Assembly (NCBI GenBank): GCA_028292835.1
Contig: JAQGLP010000092.1
Location: 1 to 6,393 of the forward strand
Direction: 5' to 3'
From: Variovorax sp.
GTDB taxonomy: Bacteria > Pseudomonadota > Gammaproteobacteria > Burkholderiales > Burkholderiaceae_C
DNA: 6,393 nt
The position numbers and the translations under genes were made by a program. Below, one piece after another: positions 1 through 6,393 of this stretch. Numbering within the stretch: position 1 is the first letter of the stretch; each line of letters starts with the position of its first letter. The notes under the pieces are model-generated. The model saw nothing but the letters and a program-made list of their open reading frames with translations, was not told where the DNA came from and ran no database searches.

Positions 1-125
1 GGCATCCCGCCGCTGTCGGTGGTGGTGGAGCGCGCCGCGAGCGTGGACGTGCAGGTACGCGGCCGGCCTTTCGATCTGAAACCCTTCGTGCGCGTGGGCA
101 ACACGGCACGCTTCGAGGTCAAGCC

Positions 126-129
<4 letters not shown>
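1..129 (+). CDS. rodZ: RodZ-like cytoskeletal protein, C-terminal end (partial)
   Basis: Only the last 42 codons are present; the gene starts upstream of the window. The visible end contains PPLSVVVERA, VQVRGRPFDLKPF and a final ARFEVKP. This resembles the C-terminal periplasmic DUF4115 beta-domain of RodZ-type helix-turn-helix proteins of Burkholderiales, as recalled rather than searched. RodZ is a bitopic inner-membrane protein that binds MreB and helps set rod shape and wall elongation. The N-terminal HTH and transmembrane segment lie outside the window, so the call rests on this short tail and on position: rodZ lies immediately upstream of ispG in E. coli as well. Its TGA overlaps the ispG ATG (ATGA, 126-129), which suggests translational coupling. 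Confidence 0.8.
115..118 (+). promoter_or_regulatory. Shine-Dalgarno site for ispG
   Basis: GAGG lies 7 nt before the ATG at 126, inside the end of the upstream reading frame. It supports this start over the in-frame ATG at 135, which would sit 16 nt away. Confidence 0.65.
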
Positions 130-1424
<1,295 letters not shown>

Positions 1425-1432
1425 ATTCCGCA

Positions 1433-2800
1433 ATGCCCCTCAAAGAAGAAGCCCAGGCCAGACCGGCCGGCGCGAAAGCGCCCGCACCCAAGTTCGAGAA
1501 GCTCTCCGCCGTCAAGGGCATGAACGACATCCTGCCGCCCGAGTCAGCGCGCTGGGAATGGCTGGAGGCGACCGTGCGCGAGCTGATGGCGCGCTACGCC
1601 TACCGCAACATCCGCACGCCGATCCTGGAGCACACGGCGCTGTTCGTGCGTGGCATCGGCGAGGTGACCGACATCGTCGAGAAGGAGATGTACGCCTTCG
1701 AGGACCGCTCCGACAAGCACGGGCAGTTCGAGCACCTGGCGATGCGCCCCGAGAACACCGCCGGCGTGGTGCGCGCCGTGGCCGAGCACAACCTGCTGTA
1801 CGACGGCCCCAAGCGGCTCTGGTACACCGGTCCGATGTTCCGCCGCGAAAAGCCGCAGCGCGGGCGCTACCGACAGTTCCACCAGATCGGCGCCGAGGCG
1901 CTGGGCTTCGCCGGGCCGGAGGTCGACGCCGAGCTGATCCTGCTGGCCTCCGCGCTGTGGAAGGCCATCGGCCTGGACGACGTGCGGCTGGAGCTCAACA
2001 GCCTGGGCCAGCCGGCCGAGCGCGCGCTGCACCGGGCGCAGCTGATCGCACACCTCGAGCGCCATGCCGACCGGCTCGACGAGGACGCGAAACGCCGTCT
2101 GCACAGCAATCCGCTGCGTATCCTCGACACCAAGAACCCGGCCATGAAGGAGGTGGTCGAGGCGGCGCCGCGGCTGATCGACTTCCTGGGCGCCGAGTCG
2201 CTCGCGCACTTCGACGGGCTCAAGGCCATCCTCAACGCCAACGCCATCGGCTACACGGTCAATCCGCGGCTGGTGCGGGGGCTCGATTACTACAACCTTA
2301 CGGTGTTCGAGTTCGTCACCGACCGGCTCGGCGCGCAGGGCACGGTGTGCGCGGGCGGGCGCTACGACGACCTGATCGTGCAAATCGGCGGCAAGCCGGC
2401 GCCGGCGGTCGGCTGGGCGCTCGGAGTCGAGCGCGTGCTCGACCTGGTGAAGGAGCAGGGCGCCGCGGTGCCCGTGCCGGCACCCGACGCCTACGCCGTG
2501 GTGCCCGACGCCGCTGCCATGCCCGTGGCGCTTCGCACGTTGCAGCAACTGCGGGAAGCCGGCGTGCGGGTGCAGATGCACGGCGCGACGGCCGACGGGC
2601 TGGGCAGCTTCAAGTCGCAGTTCAAGAAGGCCGATGCCAGCGGCGCCGCGCATGCGCTGGTCTTCGGCGCCGACGAGCTGGCGCGCGGCGAGGTCACGGT
2701 CAAGGCGCTGCGCGACGGCGGCGGCGCCCAGATCGCCCGCCCGCTAGCTGATGTGGCCGCTTGGGCCGCCACCCTACAATCGCCGGCTCCCCAACACTGA
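1433..2800 (+). CDS. hisS: Histidine--tRNA ligase (class II aminoacyl-tRNA synthetase)
   Basis: The product charges tRNA-His with histidine in the cytosol. It has 455 residues, against about 424 in E. coli. Class II motif 1 lies near residues 57-70 (IRTPILEHTALF), followed by the histidine-adenylate loop MRPENTAG. Motif 2 runs about 129-150 (MFRREKPQRGRYRQFHQ; R137, E139). The HisRS-specific HisA motif LVRGLDYYN has R282, and HisB reads GTVCAGGRYDD. Motif 3 is GWALGVERV with R334. The anticodon-binding domain fills roughly residues 350-450 (SFKSQFKKADASGA). The same frame is open upstream into ispG, but homology begins only near KFEKLSAVKGMNDILPP. The ATG at 1433 is the last ATG, GTG or TTG before that block and leaves about 20 Ala/Pro/Lys-rich residues of unknown role. 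No clear Shine-Dalgarno is visible, so translation is probably coupled to ispG, which ends 8 bp earlier. Confidence 0.97.
   Translation: MPLKEEAQARPAGAKAPAPKFEKLSAVKGMNDILPPESARWEWLEATVRELMARYAYRNIRTPILEHTALFVRGIGEVTDIVEKEMYAFEDRSDKHGQFEHLAMRPENTAGVVRAVAEHNLLYDGPKRLWYTGPMFRREKPQRGRYRQFHQIGAEALGFAGPEVDAELILLASALWKAIGLDDVRLELNSLGQPAERALHRAQLIAHLERHADRLDEDAKRRLHSNPLRILDTKNPAMKEVVEAAPRLIDFLGAESLAHFDGLKAILNANAIGYTVNPRLVRGLDYYNLTVFEFVTDRLGAQGTVCAGGRYDDLIVQIGGKPAPAVGWALGVERVLDLVKEQGAAVPVPAPDAYAVVPDAAAMPVALRTLQQLREAGVRVQMHGATADGLGSFKSQFKKADASGAAHALVFGADELARGEVTVKALRDGGGAQIARPLADVAAWAATLQSPAPQH
2775..2780 (+). promoter_or_regulatory. Possible internal promoter -10 box before yfgM
   Basis: TACAAT matches the sigma70 -10 consensus at five of six positions. 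It lies in the last codons of hisS, 26 nt before the yfgM ATG. No good -35 is found at normal spacing: 2752-2757 reads TGTGGC. A start near 2787 would give a leader of about 20 nt for yfgM-bamB-der. The assignment rests on one hexamer and on its position. Confidence 0.3.
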
Positions 2801-2806
2801 CAGCGC

Positions 2807-3502
2807 ATGGCAACCCATCTCGATCTCGAAGAACAGGAACAGCTCGACCAGCTCAAGCATTTCTGGAACACCTACGGCACACTGATCACCTGGGCCGTTC
2901 TGCTGGTCGCCGGCGCCTTCGTGGCGTGGAACGGCTGGCAGTATTTCCAGCGCAGCAAGGCGGCGCAGGCGGCGGTTCTGTTCGACGAGGTAGAGCGCAG
3001 TGCGCAGGCCGGCGACACGGCACGTGTCGAGCGCGCCTTCAACGACATGAAGGCCCGCTTCGAGCGCACGCCCTACGCGCAGCAGGCCGGCCTCGCCGCC
3101 GCCAAGGCGCAGCATGAAAAGGGCAACGCCGAGGCGGCACGCGCCTCGCTCGGCTGGGTGGCCGAGCACGCGGTCGACCCGGGCTACCAGGCGATCGCCC
3201 GGCTGCGGCTGGCGAGCGAACTGCTCGATGCCAAGGCCTACGACGAGGCGCTGAAGCAACTCGCCGCCGGCTTTCCCAAGGAATTCGAACCCCTGGTGGC
3301 CGACCGCAAGGGCGACATCTATCTGCTGCAGGGCAAGCGCGACGAAGCCCGGGCCGAATACCAGAAAGCCTGGACGGCCTTCCCGTCCGACGCCGGCTAC
3401 CGCCGCTTGGTCGAAATCAAGCTGAACGCGGTCGGGGTCGATCCGAAAAGCCTGCTCGCCACCGCACCCGCCACCGTATCTTCCGTCAAGACCCAGCCAT
3501 GA
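2807..3502 (+). CDS. YfgM-like tetratricopeptide-repeat inner-membrane protein
   Basis: The 231-residue product starts with an acidic, Gln-rich cytoplasmic segment (DLEEQEQLDQLKHFW). One transmembrane helix follows at about 24-44 (LITWAVLLVAGAFVAWNGWQ). The periplasmic part is helical and Ala-rich, with TPR-like pairs such as AYDEALKQL and RKGDIYLLQGKRDEARAEYQKAW. The N-in topology, length (206 aa in E. coli) and place between hisS and bamB fit the YfgM/TPR_21 family. E. coli YfgM associates with SecYEG and the chaperone PpiD and helps pass secreted proteins to periplasmic chaperones. That role is inferred here from family and context. The ATG lies 6 bp after the hisS stop with no strong Shine-Dalgarno, and the stop overlaps the bamB start (ATGA, 3499-3502). 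The next gene also serves envelope protein biogenesis, which fits the assignment. No symbol is given because family sequence conservation is low. Confidence 0.88.
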   Translation: MATHLDLEEQEQLDQLKHFWNTYGTLITWAVLLVAGAFVAWNGWQYFQRSKAAQAAVLFDEVERSAQAGDTARVERAFNDMKARFERTPYAQQAGLAAAKAQHEKGNAEAARASLGWVAEHAVDPGYQAIARLRLASELLDAKAYDEALKQLAAGFPKEFEPLVADRKGDIYLLQGKRDEARAEYQKAWTAFPSDAGYRRLVEIKLNAVGVDPKSLLATAPATVSSVKTQP

Positions 3503-4644
3503 ATTCCAAGCGTTTTGTGTCACCGGCGTCCGTCCTGCGTGCGGGTACAGCTATTGTTTTGATAGCGGCGCTGGCGGCCTGCTCCACGGGAGCCGACAAG
3601 CCCAAGCCTGCCGAGCTGCCCGCCAATGTGCCGCTGCTGGGGGTGCGCCAGGCCTGGAGCCTCAAGATCCCGCAGGTCAGGTTTCCGCTGCAGGCGCAGG
3701 TCAGCGGCGATGTACTGACGGTGGCCGCGAGCGATGGCACGGTGGTCGCGATCGATGCGCGCACGGGCCAGGAAAGCGGGCGCGCCAGCCCCGGCGCGCC
3801 GATCGAGGCCGGAGTCGGCAGCGACGGTTCGCTCAGCGCGGTGGTCACCACCAGCAATGAACTGGTCGCACTGGAGGGGGGCAAGGTGTTGTGGAAACAG
3901 CAGCTCACCGCCGAAACCTACACGGCGCCGCTGGTGGCCGGGCGCCGCGTGTTCGTGCAGACCGCCGACCGCACGCTGAGCGCCTACGACGGCCAGAGCG
4001 GGCGACGCCTGTGGAGCCAGACCCGCACGCCCGATGCATTGGTACTGCGCAAGGGCGGCGTGCTGCTCGCTGTGGGCGACACGCTGGTCAGCGGCATCGG
4101 CGGACGGCTGGTCGGCACCAATCCGGCCAATGGCGCGTCGCGCTGGGAGGCGCCGATCGCCGCGCCGCGTGGCACCAATGACGTCGAGCGGCTGGTGGAC
4201 CTGACCGGCGGCGCGAGCCGGGTCGGCGACACGGTCTGCGCGCGGGCTTACTACGCGAGCGTCGGCTGCGTCGACACGGCGCGCGGCATGCTGATGTGGA
4301 GCAAGCCGGCGGTGAGCGCCGAAGGCGTCTCGGGCGACGACCGCTTCGTCTTCGGCACCGAGGCCGACGGCAAGGTGATCGCCTGGCGCCGCGCCGATGG
4401 CGAACGCGCCTGGGTTTCGGAGCAACTGCGCTACCGTACCCTGAGCGCACCGCTGGCGGTGGGCCGGTCGCTGATCATCGGCGACAACACGGGCCTGGTC
4501 CATTTTCTGTCGCGCGAGGACGGCACGCCGCTCAACCGGATGGCGACCGATGGCTCGGCCATCGCGGCCGCGCCGGTGCTGGCCGGCAACACGGTGGTCG
4601 TCGTCACCCGCAACGGCGGCGTGTACGGCTTCCGCCCGGAATAA
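3499..4644 (+). CDS. bamB: Outer-membrane assembly lipoprotein BamB
   Basis: BamB is a lipoprotein of the BAM complex, which folds beta-barrel proteins into the outer membrane. It binds BamA from the periplasmic side. The product has 381 residues. It begins with a lipoprotein signal peptide whose hydrophobic core is at about 15-27 and whose lipobox is L25-A26-A27-C28. The next residue is Ser, not Asp, which favours outer-membrane sorting. The mature part is a PQQ-like beta-propeller. Repeating Ala/Val-x-Asp...Gly...Trp blade units include GTVVAIDARTGQ, RTLSAYDGQSGRRLW and GKVIAWRRADGERAW. The blade tryptophans W132, W172, W216, W267 and W305 are spaced about 40-50 residues apart, and the chain ends GGVYGFRPE. 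C247 and C257 could form a disulfide. The gene overlaps the upstream TPR gene by ATGA. The signal-peptide codons include an unusual AT-rich inverted repeat. Confidence 0.95.
   Translation: MNSKRFVSPASVLRAGTAIVLIAALAACSTGADKPKPAELPANVPLLGVRQAWSLKIPQVRFPLQAQVSGDVLTVAASDGTVVAIDARTGQESGRASPGAPIEAGVGSDGSLSAVVTTSNELVALEGGKVLWKQQLTAETYTAPLVAGRRVFVQTADRTLSAYDGQSGRRLWSQTRTPDALVLRKGGVLLAVGDTLVSGIGGRLVGTNPANGASRWEAPIAAPRGTNDVERLVDLTGGASRVGDTVCARAYYASVGCVDTARGMLMWSKPAVSAEGVSGDDRFVFGTEADGKVIAWRRADGERAWVSEQLRYRTLSAPLAVGRSLIIGDNTGLVHFLSREDGTPLNRMATDGSAIAAAPVLAGNTVVVVTRNGGVYGFRPE
3550..3566 (+). repeat. 17-bp inverted repeat within bamB signal-peptide codons
   Basis: GCTAT (3550-3554) and ATAGC (3562-3566) are perfect 5-bp inverted arms around a 7-nt AT-rich centre, TGTTTTG. 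The element encodes residues 18-23 of the BamB signal peptide. It uses codons that are uncommon elsewhere in this GC-rich window (att, gtt, ttg, ata). I recall similar GCTAT...ATAGC palindromes being frequent in Comamonadaceae genomes, but this was not checked. Chance plus the need for hydrophobic residues is the alternative. Confidence 0.45.
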
Positions 4645-4719
4645 CGTCTTGAACACCGACACACGCAATAGCGCATCGAACAGCGCGGCCCCGGCCGTGA
4701 CGCAGCGAGGAATCCGGAC
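4645..4719 (+). other. bamB-der spacer
   Basis: This 75-bp spacer is the longest gap inside the operon. It holds the der Shine-Dalgarno near its 3' end and a weak 4-bp GC hairpin (CGGC 4686-4689, GCCG 4694-4697) with no T-run. No convincing promoter was seen: TTGAAC at 4649-4654 has no matching -10 at 16-18 nt. Read-through from bamB is the simplest reading. Confidence 0.6.
4707..4711 (+). promoter_or_regulatory. Shine-Dalgarno site for der
   Basis: GAGGA lies 8 nt before the ATG at 4720. It is one of the clearest ribosome-binding sites in the operon and fixes the der start. Confidence 0.8.
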
Positions 4720-6060
4720 ATGAAGCCCGTCATCGCCTTGGTCGGCCGTCCCAATGTCGGCAAATCGACCCTGTTCAACCGGCTGACGCAGACGCGCGAC
4801 GCCATCGTCGCCGACTTCGCCGGCCTGACGCGCGACCGCCACTACGGCAACGGCCGCCTGGGCCGGCACGAGTTCATCGTGATCGACACCGGGGGTTTCG
4901 AGCCTGATGCGGGCAGCGGCATCTTCAAGGAGATGGCCCGGCAGACCCGACAGGCCGTGGCCGAGGCCGACGTGGTGGTGTTCGTGGTCGATGCGCGCGA
5001 GGGCCTGTCGGCACAGGACCACGACATCGCCAATGAATTGCGGCGGCTCGGCAAGCCCTGCGTGCTGGTGGCCAACAAGGCCGAGGGCATGCACGACGGC
5101 ACCAAGCTGGTCGACTTCTACGAACTCGGCCTGGGCGACGTCCATGGGGTGTCGGCCGCGCACGGGCAGGGCATCCGCGACCTGGTGGAGCTGGCCCTGG
5201 AGCCCTTGCAGCTGCCCGAGCCCGAGGACGACGAGGACGACGGCGAGCTCAAGCCCATCAAGCTGGCGGTGGCCGGCCGGCCCAACGTCGGCAAGTCCAC
5301 GCTCATCAACACCTGGCTGGGCGAGGAGCGACTGGTCGCCTTCGACCTGCCGGGTACCACGCGCGATGCCATCTCGGTGCCCTTCGAACGCAACGGACAG
5401 CGCTTCGAGCTGATCGACACGGCCGGGCTACGCCGGCGCGGCAAGGTGTTCGAGGCGATCGAGAAATTCTCGGTCGTCAAGACGCTGCAGGCCATCGAAT
5501 CGGCCAACGTCGTGCTGCTGCTGCTCGACGCGACGCAGGGCGTGACCGACCAGGACGCGCACATCGCCGGCTACATCCTCGAATCGGGCCGCGCGGTGGT
5601 CATCGCCATCAACAAGTGGGACGCGGTCGACAGCTACCAGCGCGAGCAGATCCAGCGGCAGATCGAGACGCGGCTGCCCTTCCTCAAGTTCGCGTCGCTG
5701 CACTTCATCTCCGCCATCAAGCGCCAGGGGCTGGGGCCGGTGTGGCAGTCAATCGCGCAGGCGCACAAGTCGGCCACGCGCAAGATGACGACGCCCGTGC
5801 TCACGCGCCTGCTGCTGGAGGCGGTGCAGTTCCAGTCGCCGCAGCGCGCCGGCATGTTCCGCCCCAAGCTGCGCTATGCGCACCAGGGCGGCATGAACCC
5901 ACCTGTGATCGTGATCCACGGCAATTCGCTGGAGCACGTCACCGCGGCTTACAAGCGGTTTCTCGAAGGGCGATTTCGCAAGGAGTTCGACCTGGTCGGC
6001 ACGCCCCTGCGCATCGAGTTCAAGAGTTCCACCAATCCCTACGCGGACAAGGACGACTGA
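4720..6060 (+). CDS. der: Ribosome biogenesis GTPase Der (EngA)
   Basis: Der is an essential cytoplasmic GTPase that acts in late 50S ribosomal subunit assembly. The 446-residue product has the family's diagnostic tandem G domains. Domain 1 has G1 GRPNVGKST (9-17), G3 DTGG (D56) and G4 NKAE (119-122). An acidic linker EPEDDEDDGE (about 167-176) leads to domain 2, with G1 GRPNVGKST (186-194), G3 DTAG (D233) followed by LRRRGK, and G4 NKWD (298-301). A KH-like C-terminal domain runs from about 355 to the end (GMFRPKLRYAHQGGMNPP, then LEGRFRKEFDLVGTPLRIEF). All nucleotide-binding motifs are intact. The length fits the shorter betaproteobacterial form; E. coli Der is longer by about 40-60 residues, as recalled. 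The ATG has a GAGGA ribosome-binding site. It is the last gene before the terminator-like hairpin. Confidence 0.98.
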   Translation: MKPVIALVGRPNVGKSTLFNRLTQTRDAIVADFAGLTRDRHYGNGRLGRHEFIVIDTGGFEPDAGSGIFKEMARQTRQAVAEADVVVFVVDAREGLSAQDHDIANELRRLGKPCVLVANKAEGMHDGTKLVDFYELGLGDVHGVSAAHGQGIRDLVELALEPLQLPEPEDDEDDGELKPIKLAVAGRPNVGKSTLINTWLGEERLVAFDLPGTTRDAISVPFERNGQRFELIDTAGLRRRGKVFEAIEKFSVVKTLQAIESANVVLLLLDATQGVTDQDAHIAGYILESGRAVVIAINKWDAVDSYQREQIQRQIETRLPFLKFASLHFISAIKRQGLGPVWQSIAQAHKSATRKMTTPVLTRLLLEAVQFQSPQRAGMFRPKLRYAHQGGMNPPVIVIHGNSLEHVTAAYKRFLEGRFRKEFDLVGTPLRIEFKSSTNPYADKDD

Positions 6061-6076
6061 CGGTTCCATCGTCCAT

Positions 6077-6119
6077 TGGCCCCAGCGTCCGTGATTGAAG
6101 CGGGGCCATTCCCCTTTTT
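6077..6119 (+). terminator. Probable intrinsic terminator after der
   Basis: TGGCCCC (6077-6083) pairs perfectly with GGGGCCA (6102-6108). The stem can extend inward by GC:GC (6085-6086 with 6100-6101) if A6084 is bulged, leaving a 13-nt loop. The downstream sequence reads TTCCCCTTTTT, so the five-T run starts 6 nt after this stem. A shorter alternative stem, GGGG (6102-6105) with CCCC (6111-6114), is flush with the T-run. It starts 17 nt after the der stop and has no T-run on the opposite strand. Confidence 0.65.
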
Positions 6120-6148
6120 GCTGCGGTGCGGAAACCCTGTGTTAAGGT
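6118..6148 (+). promoter_or_regulatory. Candidate hfq promoter
   Basis: TTGCTG (6118-6123) overlaps the terminator T-run and could act as a -35. TAAGGT (6143-6148), preceded by TG at 6140-6141 (extended -10 form), could act as a -10. The 19-nt spacer is long and both boxes are imperfect. A start near 6155 would give a leader of about 36 nt. A promoter is expected here because the gene follows a terminator, but the exact boxes are uncertain. Confidence 0.3.
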
Positions 6149-6158
6149 TCTTCGTTCC

Positions 6159-6167
6159 AACAACAAC
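6159..6167 (+). promoter_or_regulatory. AAC triplet run in hfq leader, possible Hfq-binding site
   Basis: Three AAC triplets in a row fit the A-R-N motif bound by the distal face of Hfq. They lie 24-32 nt before the hfq start codon. In E. coli Hfq represses its own mRNA by binding its 5' leader. A similar role here is inferred. Confidence 0.35.
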
Positions 6168-6180
6168 TTTCTTTGAACAC

Positions 6181-6185
6181 GGAGA
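6181..6185 (+). promoter_or_regulatory. Shine-Dalgarno site for hfq
   Basis: GGAGA lies 5 nt before the GTG at 6191. It supports the GTG start, which leaves only three residues (S2-K4) before the conserved GQLLQDPFLN block. Confidence 0.75.
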
Positions 6186-6190
6186 ATATC

Positions 6191-6393
6191 GTGAGCAACA
6201 AAGGTCAGCTTTTGCAAGACCCGTTCCTGAACACCTTGCGTCGGGAGCATGTGCCGGTTTCGATCTACCTGGTCAACGGCATCAAGCTTCAGGGTCAGAT
6301 CGAATCCTTCGATCAGTACGTCGTGCTGCTGCGCAACACCGTCACGCAGATGGTCTACAAGCACGCCATTTCCACCATTGTTCCAGGACGCGC
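6191..6393 (+). CDS. hfq: RNA chaperone Hfq (3' end beyond window)
   Basis: Hfq is a hexameric Sm-like RNA chaperone that pairs small RNAs with mRNAs. Sixty-seven codons are present, and the C-terminal tail lies beyond the window. The frame starts with GTG and gives the conserved GQLLQDPFLNTLRREHVPVS. IYLVNGIKLQGQIESFDQY and NTVTQMVYKHAIST follow. Numbering is one above E. coli. Proximal-face residues Q9, D10, K57 and H58 are present, as are distal-face residues Y26, G30 and I31. F42 of E. coli is Y43 here. The lateral rim reads R17-R18-E19-H20, so the third rim arginine of E. coli (R19) is histidine. The gene was too short and too near the edge to appear in simple ORF calling. It has its own Shine-Dalgarno and follows a terminator, so it probably heads a separate unit; hflX usually follows, though it is not visible here. 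Confidence 0.97.
   Translation, partial: MSNKGQLLQDPFLNTLRREHVPVSIYLVNGIKLQGQIESFDQYVVLLRNTVTQMVYKHAISTIVPGR

Larger units (their letters stand above)
6061..6190 (+). other. der-hfq intergenic region
   Basis: This 130-bp gap separates the operon from hfq. From 5' to 3' it holds a terminator-like hairpin with a T-run, a weak promoter candidate, an AAC-repeat leader and the hfq Shine-Dalgarno. Its 3' half is much richer in A and T than the neighbouring genes. No extra reading frame was seen. Confidence 0.8.

Noticed and set aside
1544..2653. Minus-strand open frame (369 codons) opposite hisS
   Set aside because: It mirrors hisS codon bias, with repeated Leu/Arg/Val/His composition, no recognisable motif and no independent start signal.
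4649..4680. Possible der promoter with TTGAAC as -35
   Set aside because: No -10-like hexamer occurs 16-18 nt downstream (the region reads CGCATC), so the pair does not form a promoter.
4686..4697. GC-rich hairpin in the bamB-der spacer as a terminator
   Set aside because: The stem has only 4 bp and no T-run follows it, so termination here is not supported.
3520..5163. Minus-strand open frame of 547 codons across bamB, the spacer and der
   Set aside because: Its length is notable because it crosses an intergenic gap, but the product is biased toward Arg, Ala, His, Asp and Val with no domain. Both genes opposite it are certain.

Overview
The window is a conserved housekeeping locus from a high-GC betaproteobacterium. 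Recalled protein resemblance (HisRS, Hfq, a long-form IspG of 432 aa, a 446-aa Der) and base composition point to Burkholderiales, most likely Comamonadaceae. The genus cannot be fixed from this sequence. All genes lie on the + strand and none shows a frameshift or truncation, apart from the two cut by the window edges.

Layout: the last 42 codons of a RodZ-type protein (1-129) overlap ispG (126-1424) by ATGA. After 8 bp comes hisS (1433-2800), after 6 bp a YfgM-like TPR membrane protein (2807-3502), which overlaps bamB (3499-4644) by ATGA. A 75-bp spacer leads to der (4720-6060). The order rodZ-ispG-hisS-yfgM-bamB-der is the one known from E. coli, and the tight spacing supports one transcription unit. 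A hairpin with a T-run (6077-6119) closes it. A 130-bp gap then carries a probable promoter and leader for hfq, of which the first 67 codons (6191-6393) are present.

Functionally the cluster joins cell-shape control (RodZ), isoprenoid precursor synthesis (IspG), histidyl-tRNA charging (HisS), inner-membrane secretion support (YfgM), outer-membrane protein assembly (BamB) and ribosome assembly (Der). Hfq begins a separate RNA-regulation unit.

I found no new biological system, mobile element, CRISPR array, tRNA or rRNA. The points worth a second look are small: an AT-rich 17-bp inverted repeat embedded in the bamB signal-peptide codons, three AAC (ARN-type) triplets in the hfq leader suggesting autoregulation, alternative hairpins at the der terminator, and a TACAAT box at the end of hisS.
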